Source: Apricaphanius iberus (Eukaryota > Chordata > Actinopteri > Cyprinodontiformes > Aphaniidae). From it: a DNA stretch of 64,000 nt. The position numbers and the translations under genes were made by a program. A model generated the notes under the pieces. It saw only the letters and a list, made by a program, of their open reading frames with translations, had not been told where the DNA came from and did not search any database. Of this stretch, positions 12,101 through 25,100 are shown piece after piece. The stretch covers positions 248,001 through 312,000 of the forward strand of contig JAPXFQ010002423.1 of assembly GCA_028564705.1 (NCBI GenBank), in the 5' to 3' direction. Positions within the stretch are counted from its first letter, which is position 1. The number at the start of each line of letters is the position of its first letter.

Positions 12101-13201
12101 CTGCAACGTGCCGGCTCAGCCAGCGCACAAACAAGAAGCCGGCGATCACCACCACACCTCCAAGGCAATACATCACGCTGTTTTCCAGTTCTTTAAAGTT
12201 GAAATATTTTTGGGTTAAGGGAGTCACCATAGTCTGGAGAAAGAATGTAAAACAAAAAACTGTATAAGGGAAATTTTGTCAGTAAAGAGTAAAAATATTG
12301 AACAATGTCATTACTGTATAAACTATTTGTTTTGATTACAAAAAATGGGATAGCCTTCATTAATTAATTAGAGCACATCAAAGTTTAATAAGCTGTTTTT
12401 CAAATATTTGTATTGTCATCTATTAAAGTAAAGATGCATCTCAAATATTTAGAATATCAGCAAAAAGTATATGTGTAGTAAGTCCTCCATTACAATGAAA
12501 ATTAAATAATTGTATTATACAGATTACTGCAAAATTTCAACAGATTATTTCAGTTAATTTGGTTTATTATTGCTAACATTACCATGATTCTCAAATGAAG
12601 GTAAGCTACAAAGAGTAATTTTCTGGTAACATGGGCCTGTATTCTTACAATCTTGGTTGAAAATGTAGTGAAAGGAGAAAGTGTGGTATATAGTCCTCAG
12701 TGCGGTAATATAGGTCTACAAAAAATGGTGACAACAGAAGCCTTGAAAATAAATTGTGAGGCAAAACCCATTAAAGACTTTGGAGATTTACAAGGTCTGA
12801 ACTGCAGCTGGAGTAAGTGATTCATGATCCACTACTCGCACATAAATCCAGAACACGGGCTACAACTGTCACGTTCCTCGTGTTACGCCACTCCAGAACC
12901 GGAAACAACAACAAAATTCTTACTGAGGTTAAAACGAAAAATAACCGGACTGACTCTCAACGGCCCAAGGTGCTTTATTCAAATCAAAACAAAGTTAGCA
13001 TTTCGCTGGGAAATTAAGGTCACAGAGTCTTAAAGAAGAGTGGAAAAGCTAATTATCAAAGCTGCTTGAGGTCCAGTATGAAATTTCCACAGTGATGATT
13101 GGTGGAGCCATATCGTCAGCTTATCATGGTTCACTGTATTTAATTAAGTACAATGTTAACTGTAAACTATAAAAATCCAAATAACAGATAACTATCACCA
13201 G

Positions 13202-13261
<60 letters not shown>

Positions 13262-13434
13262 TATACATATATATATATATAATACATTATATATATATAC
13301 ATACATATATATTTATTATACAATACATACATATATTATATACATACATACATATATATATATACATACATACATATATATATACACATAAATACATATA
13401 TATATAAATTATATACACTATATATATATATATT

Positions 13435-13466
<32 letters not shown>

Positions 13467-16400
13467 ATATATATTATATATATATATATTAAGATGCACC
13501 TGAGCCCAAACGTATACAAAGTTGGTTTAGTTCGGTATTTTGACTTTCACAAATAAAACAATACAAACAGATAAATTAAAAACAAATGTGATGGAAGACT
13601 ACCAAAAACCCACTATATGGCTTAAATCGAGGTCAGTTGCTAATACAGATAATACTTAACAAATATTCAGAAAATTCATCATCACTTCAAATTCAAAGAA
13701 AAAAGGAATTTAAAATAACCAAATGTGAGCTAATGTTAAAAATGAGGTTAATTTATAACAATCACTAAGAAGAAACTCTTTCAAAGCTTTCCATTACTGG
13801 GTTTGAGATGGCTCAATGAAAATAGAAAGCAATGTTCCAAATTTTAGGTCCTTGGTATAACACTGAATTTGGACAGTTAGGGTTCAGCAAGTGTAGGGAA
13901 GTCAGAAATCCTGGTAACTCCAAACAGTTTCACATCTGCGTTTCTTTTACTCATAAAAGGAGAATTTGATTTAGTGTTAAAGTAGCACAGGTTTTTGTTC
14001 TTGTGTAATTTTGGTGTACCTCCAGCGCAGTCTGATTGAAAAGGGTGATAAACTGAGCAGAAAGCAGCACAACCACTTCTTCTCTCAAGAACTCTGAAAC
14101 ACAGACAACAGCAAAGACAGATCAAGGTAACAAGAAAACTAAATTTCAAAAAACTTAATCTGATGCTATAAGCAACTGATTAATATTGGTAATACTTCTA
14201 GATAGAAATCAAGCAAAAACACTTGTTTGATACTTTGCAGACAAAGAATCTAAGAGTTTTATTAAACCAAGATTAAATGAATAGAATAAGCTCCTTCACC
14301 CAATTAAACACATATTCTGTCAGCTGGTTACCTTGGCACCAGCTGGAGTTCCTCAACGTTCTGTGGGGGTCATGGATTGGTGATTCAACAGGAGATCCAA
14401 GTGGAGAATGAATGTGATTGAGCGAGCTGTGGGAGGCGGACGATCTGTGGTTTTTGCAGAGGCTGGATGTCATCACAGAACCATAGGAGCCCACGAGCTC
14501 CTGGGATGTCATTAGTGGCTTTACCTCCTCCTCGACCTCTTCTTCATCTTCACCAAACCCACGGACGTTCTCTTCTCCATTGTGCTTTGAAATACTATAG
14601 GTCTTTCTCTTTTCCATTGGGGGCAAGTCCCAGTACATGAAGACCACCGCTAGTTGAAGGAGAATCCACAAAAGAAACATAAAGAGCTGAAGGGAGCAAA
14701 AAACAGGAGGGTTAATTCTTGCTTGGGTACTAGGAAGCTTATAATCAGTTTACATCACAATCTGCCTTTTTTTATCCTTACCCCCGGTGCAGTGTATTTG
14801 TTGACAATAAAAGGACCAATATGGAAGTTACAGAGTCTCAGAAAGATGTTGAATGCAGGACCTATGTAGAACCAGCATATATTTTACACTTTATTACCAG
14901 ACTCTGGATAAATAGGAGATACAACATTGTTCTTGACTTCATTTAAACTTTTAAAAATCATCTAAATAAACCTCGAAATCTGTTTTTTAATATAATAGAA
15001 GCACAAACCAATCAGAAGCCCAGCCTGTCTACAAGCCATGACAGCAGCAAATACAGTGGCCCGGTCCTCTGAAGCAGTGCTTCTAGTCAGGAAGCCAAAG
15101 ATTGATGAGCCAGCACCTGTACCAATACCTGATATAAATAAATAAAGGAAAGTGAAAGTTTTTCAGATTTGGTCTAAATTACAACAAAACATGTGCAATA
15201 ATCTGATCTGAGGGACAGTGCTCAAATTAAAAACATTTCCATTTCGTCCACTAAGAAAATTTAGAATCATACCATTCAATTTGGCTAATTACAATATTAC
15301 ATTAGAAAACAGAGAAAAAGCTTTAAATTAGATGTTAGATGTGGATAAGGTCAGGGAGGCCAGACTGAGATGGTTTGGACATGTTCAAAGGAGAGATGAT
15401 GATTATATTGGTAGAAGGATGCTGAGGCTGGAGGCATAGAGGAAGACCAAAAAATGAGATTTATGGATGTGGTAAAAGAGGACATGAAGTTAGTTGGTGT
15501 GAGGGCAGAGGATGCAGAGGATAGGACTAAATGGAGACAGATGATTCGCTGTAGCGACCCCTGAAGGGAAAAGCCAAAAGAGAAAGAAGATGACAATATT
15601 TCATTAGAAACATAAGAAAACATGCCACAGATCATGGCTTCATTTCAGAAGGTTATTGGTTCACTTGAGGTTTATAATGAAGGAATTGTATAGGGCTCCA
15701 CTGCAAAGTCAAGGGAAGTAAGGGCTGGATGATATAAAAAAACCAGCATATTGATGAAAAAGAAAATGTCATATTGAGCTATATTAAATAATTACTGGTA
15801 ATTATCAAACATTTTAGAAAATATATTTTAAATTAGACAGCAATTCCCAGGGATATTTTCTTTGATGAACTAATTTATTTAAAGAAAGCACAAAACTGAA
15901 TGAAATTCAAACCTCTATTCAAACACCTTTTTTAACCAGAACTGAAAGTTTGTAAGAGAAAAAAAGAAAGGAAGTCAGGAGAACTGAGTGATCAGTAAAT
16001 ACTAACAAAGAAAATACAAAAATTACTAGCCATTATGTCAAAAATTGTCAATTTGAAGATGAAACGCTCTAGCGCATGTGTCCAAAAACAAAAAAAATTA
16101 AAAAAAGTGCTTCAAAAGCACCGTGTCAATGCTTGATTTGTCTGAGGAGACTCACATGATTATTGCTGTCAGAAGCTTCGTTTGGTACATCACTGCTTGG
16201 GTACCCAATTAAAAAGAATCAAAAGGCTTAATCTGTGGCGTTTTGGAGGTCAGTAGCAACCACTAGTGAACGAGTGATATAGCAACATGGAGCCAGTGAG
16301 GACGTTCTGCGAAGTGGGAAAACCTTGAACTGATGTCAGTCATGAGTTTAAGGACAGTTCATTTATCAATCGGCAAGCACGTTGATTCCATTTGGTGTTC

Positions 16401-19400
16401 ATTATAATGGCCTCTAGATGTCATCCATGAGGGCTGTGTTAGAAAGGCTTCTGGTACTTAACAGTTTTTTTTTATATACAAGCTTCATGTGCTTGAGACA
16501 GCTTAAATTTGGCTATCACTACATTATGCTTTTAATTAAAAATATTTTAATTATGTTGGTAACTTAAACTGTAGGCTTATCTTGATGCCTTTTATTTCTT
16601 TTAAAAATTTTATGGTACTTTATTATAATAATGGATCAGGCTTTTGGTTTAGTTTTTGACCAAAAACAGGGCCAGTAGAGCTGATTCTAATTCAATACAG
16701 CTGCTGAAGCTACAGCTAACGAGTGACTCACTGACAGCTGAGAATAAACGGCGCCCAAAATGCTGGAGCTCAGTCCAGTGACTAGCCTGTTCAAAAGAAA
16801 CACTGTGGCGGCATATTGGGTAATACTGCCGGCGCGGTGTGTTCTTTGAATGTGCCGTGGCGGCATGGCGAGGTGAGAATGTTGCAGCATCTGTGCCAGC
16901 AAGCTTAGTAATATTACAGCATTATTGCAGCCCCCAGCAGCATTTAAAATGAAAGTCAACATGGAGAGTTAATTTAGCATTGGAGTAATGCAGAGGTGCG
17001 GGGGTTTCTGGCTGTAAGAGCTGAAGAGCGGATCGCCAGATCACGGGATTATGGAGGACAGCCATCTTTTGGAGTGGCTCACAACAAGATTTGAGAAGTT
17101 GGGCTTCAATCGGGATAAAAAACATGTTACGTCCAAGCTAGTCTGTCTGTTTCTATAGAATAAACATAATAAAGAGTAGTATATTGTTGTGGAATTAACG
17201 TCCAGGCCTAGGGTAAGGGTCTAAAAATCCATACAAACATGACATTTTCTAGGCTCTAATAAAATGCTGAGCTTAATTTAGTGTGACCCATAACTGAAAA
17301 CAAAGCCAGCATTTTAACAAGCTAAGTTAAGTTCCTCTTAAATCTTCCAGCAAATTTTTGCAAAGTTTTCTAGAAGTGACACATAGGTCCCTGGTAATTT
17401 TTTCCCCCCCTTTGTTAAAGTAAAACTTGTCCTTATTTATGAAAGTACTTGCCCCCTAAACCTATTAACTGTCTGTCCCACCTTTAGCAGCAACAACTGA
17501 AATCAAGTATGTTCTATTACTGTGGAAGATTTCTACACCTCTTTGTGGAATTGTTTTAATTTAGCTAGCCTACATTTTTATTCAAGCATATCAAACGATC
17601 TTGATCTTTAACACGCTATAAAACATATTACTGTTTTTTGTTAATATTCAACATTTCCTGGTACTGTTTGAAGATATCAAAGGATTATTTTTGATTTAAA
17701 AATGTATTTTCAAAAGTTGAACATGTCATCGGACCTTTTACAACTGTTTCGGAAAAAAAAAATGTTGGAAACCCAAAAAGTGCATTGGTGTTTTTCTTCT
17801 TCTTGACATTCAATACTCCAAAAAAATTAAATCTTCATAAATAGAAAAATTTGATAAATCAATATAATCGATATATTGCCCAGGACCAGCCAAAAATATT
17901 TGTTTATAACAGTTAATATTTTAGCAGGGGCTATGCTAACTTGTTTTCACAAAGGTTGGTTTGGTTAGTTTTGTTCCCTAAATAAATAAAATCATGAACT
18001 TAAAACTTCATTTTGTATTTACTCAGGTGATGATTGTCTCATTGTGAAAAGTTGAAGAGCCAAAGATTAAATAAATCTGTGAGCGGACCAGTTTTTTTGT
18101 TTTTTTTTTATCCTCGATATGGTTTATAGCCAATAACATCATAAGGCCTGTGACAGTTTTTACAAATTATGTCAGTTATCTCATCTACAGCCAATGCTAT
18201 AAATGTTTGTTGGCTGAAAATTATATGCTGGGTCACAATATTGTTAATCATAAAGCCTTGATTTATAGCCCAGGAAATGTTTTTAATAGGCATTTATTGT
18301 GTGAAAGTACTTACCAGCTACAAGCCTACTTGACAGTAAAAGCCACTTGGAGTACCCCATGAAGTACATAAAATTACCTGCAAAAGCCAAATAAAAAGAA
18401 AATGCAGTAACAACACAAGTGTGTAGTTGTCTGACATATGGGTTAGAGAAAACCAAAAATTATATTTATAGACAAGAGCAGAGAGCATAATATATATGGA
18501 ATGAAGGACTTACCAATGATCTCAAAAAGGTTAGAAAGCAAAATTATTTTCTTTGTTGTCCTTGTCCTGTCAGACCAGTATCCAAACAGTGGTCCTGACA
18601 AAAGACCACTCAGACTGAATGCTGAAAGGGCCAAACCCAGGAAATAAGGGGCTGCCTCTAAGGTTTGCAGATACCTCCATATTGTGGGTAATATAACAGC
18701 TGAAGAGACACAGGAAAATAATTTATTTCAGTATAAATTCTCCTTATACTTTCTGGAGTAAAAAAGCATAAAATTTAATTTGACTAACTCAAACTGAACT
18801 GCTGCTGGTTATGGAAATATAACATTATAGCTTGCTTAATTTTAAAGTGTTGTTCTTTAAGGTCGTAAAGGTAAACCTGCAAATATTTAACAATAATTAA
18901 CAATAGTAAATAAATGACCAAATAGACTTTAAAAGACATCTCCAGAGCCATTTTCCCTAAAATTCCAACTTTATTTGTGTTCAGTCTATTAGTTATTCTG
19001 CTTCACTGTACTGTAAAGAAAAAAATTAGGTGAGGATTAAATCAACTGTGGTTGATGTCATTATTTTCCAACGTTAAATCTTATCAATCTAAAGTCTTCA
19101 GAGGGAACCGTAGTCAAACTTTCACAAAAAGAAGTAGTTCTCTGGCTCCACAAGTGGCTCCTGTTGGATTATCACACAGACAAAGGATAACCCAAAGAAA
19201 ATACAATCTAAATCCAATAGTGGAGTCAGATTACACTCAATAAATCAGGCTGACAGGAATGGAAGAAAGGAAGTGGTTACTCAAACTCTTGAAATCTGGG
19301 TTATGCCTTGGGTTTTTTTCACTAGGAGAGAGAGAACCATGAGAAAGAATGATTCTGACCCACCCATCATCGTGGACGTGAATATTGGCTAAAATTTACA

Positions 19401-21842
19401 TTTCATTGGTTTTAATTAACTTTCTAATAACAAAAAATGCAGATCTGCCTTGTGGTTATTACTACTCTAAACTGTATCACCAGACTACTGTTGATCATTC
19501 CAAAATCTGTCTATAGCATAAAAATGTGAACATACAACAAATATTCTGTTAAATTTCATAGAACAATGTGAATTATGATTATGTGCTTTGACTGCTAACA
19601 ACAAGCTTCTGGATGTTTTACAAAATTATATACATGTATATACATTTTTTTTTTTGGTAGAATGTGTTGGTTTTCTGCCAACTCTATTTTAATCACAATA
19701 GATTTCCTGGAACGCTGGTCTTGAAGCTCAGTGTTAGCCTGCTTAAGCTGTTTCAGGAGTCACTATCATTATAGTCCGCTCACACCGCACACTTTGTCGG
19801 TGTGGATAATTAATAGGAAATATATCCTTATCCCTAAATAAGTGTATAAGCAAATAATATTGCAAGAGTTGTTTAGAAGGCAATATTTGTTATTCCCGAA
19901 TACACATGCAAGTGAGATCCTAAATGTGTCTCTATCTCAGCTGACAATATTTCCAATTACATCATTATCACAGGATTTTGTAATCATGGACACTCAGATG
20001 ATCATATTATGTCATTTTGTAGGTAAGAAGGTAAAAGACTTGGAAACTACTGGTATAAATGATGGTTTAAATTTGTACCTAAGAATTCTGAGATTGTCCT
20101 TTTTCATCAAGCAGTTAATTTAGTCATTTTTTACATTCTCTTAAAAAACATGAACTGAGGACTTTGAAATTGCTTATTGAACAATGTTGAGGAACACATT
20201 TACTTTAAAGAAAGGCCACAGTCTCTCATGATTACTAGAAATGTAAATGTAAGTACGTAAACATATTGCATACAGTTTAAAAAATAAAAAGCTCTCTTTT
20301 TTTCTGGTGCCCATCCCTAAAATTACCTATAGCGAATGGTAGGGTAGGCTACACCCTGGATGTGCAGGGCAATGCCATAAAAGGCCTCCCACATTTTAGC
20401 TTGTTAAATCAAAAAAATAGCTTTTTATTTTTTGTTTTACTGAATGCAATACACTTCTGTACAACCTGAATATTTATTTTCTACAATCAAAGAGATTTTA
20501 CAATCTACTCCAACTGCCTATGAAAAACAAAGATGGAAAAACAAATGTAGTTCTTACAAAGTTTACAGTTTCACAGAATGAGCCGCAGTGCAAATGTGTT
20601 TCATGGTAAACTAAACAGCCTTACTGCTTCTATAGCAACGGGCAGGTAGCATCCTGTGAGATATATTTTACCATTATACAGAGCATATTTTGTCAAAACG
20701 AAATTATATAAATGTGTATAAAGTTCTCATATCAACTGTTAGCTCTTGGTGGAGTTACTTAAAGAGTTCTTTTCAACCACATGATTTAGACATCTTCAGT
20801 CTGAGCTAAATTGGGCCATGCAACGAGACAATAATCCATATAAGACAGCAGTGAAACTAGAAGAGAATGACTCAAAAAGCAAAAATGTCAAAGTGTTGCA
20901 ATGCCCCAGGCAAAGTCCACAGCTCAGACTTTTGTTTCAAGGCCTAAAGAGAGTTGTTGTTTTCTTTAACAGGGACCCTACCAAGTTCCCACAAATTTTA
21001 CATTTTAAATTCCATACTTTTCCAGGCTCAAAATTCTATATAATGCTGGCCTATTTTTTTTAAACTGTGTACACATTTGGGCATAAAACATTTAGGCTAC
21101 TTCAAACATCATATCAGGAAATTAAAAAAAATAAGTTTTCTGATTTTTTTTATTGTTAAAAAGGCTATGTTTTTGCAGGCATCTGAACATAGTTTAACTA
21201 TTTATAAATCCAAAGAATTTAGATTTGTGAATCTTATCACTTATCACTGTCTGAGATTCTTATTTTGTCTGACAAACAGGGTTGCATGTTTTTAGCTGCA
21301 GTTTACATTTAAATAGGCTACATGATATATATATATATATATATATACATACATATATATATATTTAAAAACTAGTAATATTATTTTTGTTGTTGTTTGG
21401 TTGTGTATGCATTTATATGTGGGTTCAGATAAAAATTGTCAAAAAAATGGACAAATTGCCAAGATAATTTGGCGATCAAATATGATGCATGCCATTCAAA
21501 TAAAACAAAGTATGATCAAATCAATCTCAATTCCTTAGTTCATTATTTGAACGCGTGTTAAAATAATGGCATAATACTCGTCATGGCCTTTTACTCAACT
21601 TTGGATAATCCAAAAGTAATCATCTAATGCTCACATGAATGCATTAGAACACCAATGAATACTTTTAAAACCACAGCACTTTTATAGCTTTACAGCTTTT
21701 TATAGAACTGATTTACTAATTTCCTTTCCCCACTAAAAGTGTCAAGTCAGCTGTTCATCGCCTTACCATATTCCACACCGCTAAAAAGAAAAATGAGTCC
21801 AATGGTGAAGAATGTCAATTTCTTTTTACGTTGATAGTCCAT
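9027..21842 (-). CDS. MFSD8 (CLN7)-like major facilitator transporter, 11 coding exons, 499 aa
   Basis: Coding exons on the minus strand, in order: 21842-21767, 18699-18514, 18377-18315, 15128-15009, 14861-14782, 14686-14332, 14093-14020, 12233-12020, 11779-11657, 10625-10495, 9104-9027. All junctions are GT-AG and the phases join without a stop, giving 1500 nt including TAA. The start MDYQRKKK precedes the first membrane segment. MFS motif A is visible near residue 70 as [12 protein letters not shown], followed by [18 protein letters not shown]. Residues about 200-290 form a long hydrophilic loop with an acidic EDEEEVEEE run and an EEVKPLM dileucine-like signal. The second half resumes with [16 protein letters not shown] and later [16 protein letters not shown]. 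From recalled family knowledge, the closest human relative is the lysosomal transporter MFSD8 (518 aa); the order of segments matches, but the sequence is divergent enough to be a fish 'MFSD8-like' paralogue rather than the strict orthologue. Substrate unknown; lysosomal location is inferred. The introns are full of repeats. Confidence 0.88.
9371..9429. repeat. Imperfect palindrome (snap-back)
   Basis: The left arm 9371-9395 (AATACTAATAATAATGACTG then TTGCT) pairs with AGCAACAGTCATTATTAGTATT at 9408-9429, except for one AAT unit bulged out of the left arm. The loop is about 12 bases. Confidence 0.9.
9705..9914. mobile_element. hAT-type MITE with 8-bp target duplication
   Basis: Starts TAGGGATGCACTGATACC and ends GGTATCATTGCATCCCCA, an imperfect terminal inverted repeat of the TAGGGATGCACCGATA type widespread in fish. 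The flanking 8-mers CATCAAAT (9697-9704) and CATCATAT (9915-9922) match at 7 of 8 positions, as expected for hAT insertions. No coding capacity. Lies in the last intron of the transporter gene. Confidence 0.85.
10755..11600. repeat. Palindrome-rich AAGTATACT-type repeat, interrupted by a SINE
   Basis: Many copies of AAGTATACT-like and AAGTACA-like words in both orientations (TTTAAGTATACTAATT near 10798, AAAAGTATACTTGAGG near 11568). This resembles a common fish interspersed repeat of unknown class. A tRNA-like head sits inside at 11198-11275. Intronic. Confidence 0.5.
11198..11290 (+). mobile_element. tRNA-derived SINE head (fragment)
   Basis: Contains polymerase III box A-like GTGGCTCAGGAGTTAGGAG and box B-like GGTTTGAGCCCCAGCC. 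No SINE tail is evident. Confidence 0.65.
12430..12720. mobile_element. Tc1-like element remnant
   Basis: TGCATCTCAAATATTTAGAA, then TATCAGCAAAAAGTA and ATTACCATGATTCTCAAATG, follows the end region of a common fish Tc1-like element (recalled consensus TGCATCTCAATAAATTAGAA). Internal coding part gone. Confidence 0.55.
13206..13490. repeat. (TA)n/(TACA)n low-complexity block
   Basis: Nearly 290 bases of alternating TA with interspersed CATA units, in an intron of the MFSD8-like gene. It gives rise to a spurious Tyr/Ile reading frame. Confidence 0.97.
15336..15600 (+). mobile_element. LINE 3' end (RTE-like)
   Basis: The plus-strand translation reads [20 protein letters not shown] and then GRRMLRLEA, the C-terminal tail common to fish endonuclease/reverse-transcriptase LINEs, followed by a frame-broken counterpart of the [14 protein letters not shown] segment and an AAGAAGATGA tail. 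Degraded and 5' truncated; lies in an intron of the transporter gene. Confidence 0.7.
15719..17890. mobile_element. Possible hAT-type element or composite of old repeats
   Basis: The left edge AGGGCTGGATGATAT and the right edge (reverse complement GGCTGGTCCTGGGCAATATA) resemble TAGGGCTGGGCGATATAT-type hAT termini. The interior has a GC-richer block at about 16690-17130 without a clear product, and Tc1-like sequence near 17383. Whether the two ends belong together is uncertain. Confidence 0.35.
17383..17620. mobile_element. Tc1-like element remnant
   Basis: GAAAGTACTTGCCCCCTAAA, then TTAGCAGCAACAACTGAAAT and TTGTGGAATTGTTTTAATTT, corresponds to the transposase-proximal part of a common fish Tc1-like family (recalled). 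Strongly decayed. Confidence 0.55.
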
Positions 21843-22128
21843 TGTGACTGAGTTAATTATCTTCCTTCGGGCTGATTCTTCAAGACACCATCATCTCTCC
21901 AAAAAGCTCTGCGGACATAATCCTGAGTGCCGTGCTTCCAATTAGAGTCGAAAAACTGCCGACAGACAAAAACTCTGTTTTGCCAATCTGAGCAGCGAAT
22001 ATGCACGAAGTGACTTCGCCTAATTTTGTAAACTCATCGATCAGATCCTGCTTACTGCGAATCCTAAAGCACTGACTAAGGTGTACCTCTGTGTAGATTG
22101 CATCACTTCCGGTAGTATAAAATGACAA
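21843..22128 (-). promoter_or_regulatory. 5' leader and probable promoter of the MFSD8-like gene, with an upstream ORF
   Basis: A CACTTCCGG element (22104-22112; CCGGAAGTG on the gene strand), a typical ETS-factor site of TATA-less vertebrate promoters, lies about 265 bases before the gene's ATG. An open frame of 82 codons (22128-21880) sits out of frame just upstream and ends 38 bases before the main start. If transcription begins upstream of 22128 it would act as an upstream ORF; if it begins at the ETS site, that ATG is not transcribed. Transcription start not observed. Confidence 0.4.
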
Positions 22129-25100
22129 CCAAATGTCAAATCTGCATCTAAATTCCCAATTTATTTATTTAGTTAGTGCTTTAATAAATCATCATTGACA
22201 TGCAATAGTCTATATTTTTCAGTATTTTCTGAAATAAACCAGATAATAATTCGACAACTAAAAAATGAAATAAATAAAAAATCTATCTGGTGGGATTCCT
22301 TAGGCTACATACAAACTTTTTTGACTGATTGGAATGTTTGTGCTACTGTATTGAAATTACTTTTTTTGTAAAGTGCCTTGAGATTACATCTGTCCTGTAT
22401 TGTCACTATATAAATAAACTGAAATTAATTGAAAGTAGGTCTATGACATTGGTCTATGACATATTTTTCCTCATCATATAAACATAAGTTATTTTAGTAG
22501 TCTTTGTTTCATAAGCTGTGCAGCAAATAACAGAAGCAAATGCTATTAGATTATTTTGCTGGTGATCCATAATAGTGCTTACCAAAATTAGGGGTTGAAT
22601 TTTTTTGGACATTTAAATGTACATATTTCTTTTGTATAATACAGTGATTTTACGTAACAGACCAATGGTAATTAAAACATACATGGGGAGTGGAAAGAAA
22701 ACAAATGTTTTAGAAATGGAATCCTATAAAGACATCCTATAAGAAGCTGCAGCTGTAATTACAGCAGAGGGTCGTTCTAAGTAGAACAGGAGAGCTAAAG
22801 ATAAATGCATGCATCACATTACTGATTTTTAAACATAGAAAAATAATAAAAAATTTAGAATTTGCTTATTAAAATTATGCACTGTTTCGTTTGGATGCTG
22901 TGAAACCAGTTAGCATGGAAAAATAAGTATGAATAATTTTGTAAGACACTGTAATGGAGCAATTTAAAGATGACAAGGCAAACACAGATTAGTTTACATG
23001 TGTTAACATTTATGTGAGAGGCTAGTGTGAATTCAAGAATCTGACACTGTGATTAACTTATTACCATCTCAAAAACTTCAATATTTCTAATGACAAAATA
23101 TATTAATGTTGCAATCAAATAATGTGCACATAACTGTCTAACTGCATCGCAAAATTCGACAGGCATTGAAGCTTTATTTCCATTTATCAGGAATGTGTGA
23201 GTCACTGGTAGCGCTTCCCCATCCTGTGACATCCATTACCACAGGCTTACACTGCAACATTTCTGCACAAAAGATTCTTCTTTGCCGTTAATTTGATTTC
23301 CAGTCTCCAGTCTAAAATGTATTTTTGTTCTCAAATACAATTTGCCATGGCCTCACCAGTTAAGAATATAAAGTGCATCTTACAATGCAATGGGTTGAGT
23401 GATTTGTCTATATATAAATAAATAAAATTTAAAAAATGATTGAGGGGGGATAGTAACATCTGATTAATGTGAAAATCACTAAAATGTGAATTTAGATTAT
23501 ATCAACCATCATTCCCTTAAATCAAACTTGGGATATGATACCTCGGATAAATATTTTAAAGTTTCATCTCACTTGTACAGCACACATCTTGTTGGTGTAA
23601 TGTTGTTAAAGGGATATTCCACCCCTAAGTAAAAAAATGGTCTGTTGCCATAATTCCCAAAGTTAGATAAGTGAAGAAAAAAGCAGTTTGTAACCAGCCC
23701 AAGTCATTCCCCTGATCTGGCAGCAGTCTGTTTGCTTTAGCTTAGCATGAACAATTGTAAGCAAACGGGAACTACTTGTATGCCAGTAGTTCCCATTCAC
23801 CGGATCAGGGGAATTGAGTAGCTTTGCACAGCCAATGAGGAGTGGATCAACATTCCACAGGGCACATTCAAAAACCTGATCAACTCTATACGACGGAGAT
23901 GTGTTGCACTGCATAATGCAAATGGTGGCCACACCAGATACTGAGTGGTTCTCATGCACATTTTAGACCGTTTTCATTGTGGCCAATCTAAGGCACGTGC
24001 AATATTGATACTGTTTTAATCAGCACATTTATTTGCCACACTTGTAAGGTTCAACAGATTATCGTGGCAAAGCAGTGCTGACAGATTTCGACCGATTTGT
24101 GACCAATATTTCGGAGTAATGGGTCATTTTTGCATAATTAAAAATGTTTCAGGGGGGTATTCCACAAAGCGAGCTGATAGAGCCTGTGCACGTTAACAAA
24201 TGCTACTTCCTGTTGAGAAACTGTGGCTTTTATCGGCACTTGCTGTTGTCCCCGCAGCGCTGTCAAAATGGATCCAGCCTGCAGCAAAATTTACTTTTCA
24301 AGATGCTTTGGATATTTTCCAAGAATTTCAGTGGACAATGTTTATCGTATTGTCAATGCTCTTTCATCTGCTCCAGCCCTTTGCTTTGTGGAGGCTTCCT
24401 TTGACAATCCTGGCTCTATTTCTCCACGAGGGTAAACTGAAGCCCCGCTCATTCACCATGGCAACATATGCTCCTGGAGCAGCCTGCTCTGAGGTTTATT
24501 TTAGCTTGATCAAATGATTGGACGATCCATGTGATGTCACACTGTGGGGCTGGTATTCTGCTGCTGTTCTCTACCTCGCCACACCCACCCTCTAATATAA
24601 AGTTATTAGAGCTGTTGAAGCAGCTGCAGTTTTCTCTTTTTTTTTTGGCGTTAAATTGTGCAATTGAATGTAGTTTTGTTTTTGTTTTTTCAAAAGTGTC
24701 CTTTCTGGCATTGTAATATTCAAAATTGGTATCCGAGTACCAAGTATAACCCCAACAGATTTACTTTCTTAGGCAGAGCATTACAGCTTTTGCTATAGTA
24801 TTCCACCTGATAAATATGTATGAAAATTCTTTATTATTGATTGCTGTGGGTTTAATATTTGGAGGTTGTGGAAAGAGAAAAGAAAATGAATAAACAATCA
24901 GTAAGATGGAGTAACATAAAACAAATCCGATAAGATGAACTAAAAACTACCCATCCACAACATACAAAAATAGGTAGATGAATACAACAACGTCCCTGAA
25001 AAGCCCCTGGCAACCAACCAACCATTGATGGAATATAGGTTTTATATTTTAAAATGTAGTTATATTTAAAAAATTTGAACCATTTTCAATAAGATTAGTG

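Noticed and set aside
13124..13306. Tyr/Ile-rich 60-codon frame
   Set aside because: Translation of a TA microsatellite.
21880..22128. 82-codon minus-strand frame as the first exon of the transporter
   Set aside because: It is out of frame with the MDYQRKKK start, lacks a donor and carries no membrane segment; kept only as a possible upstream ORF.
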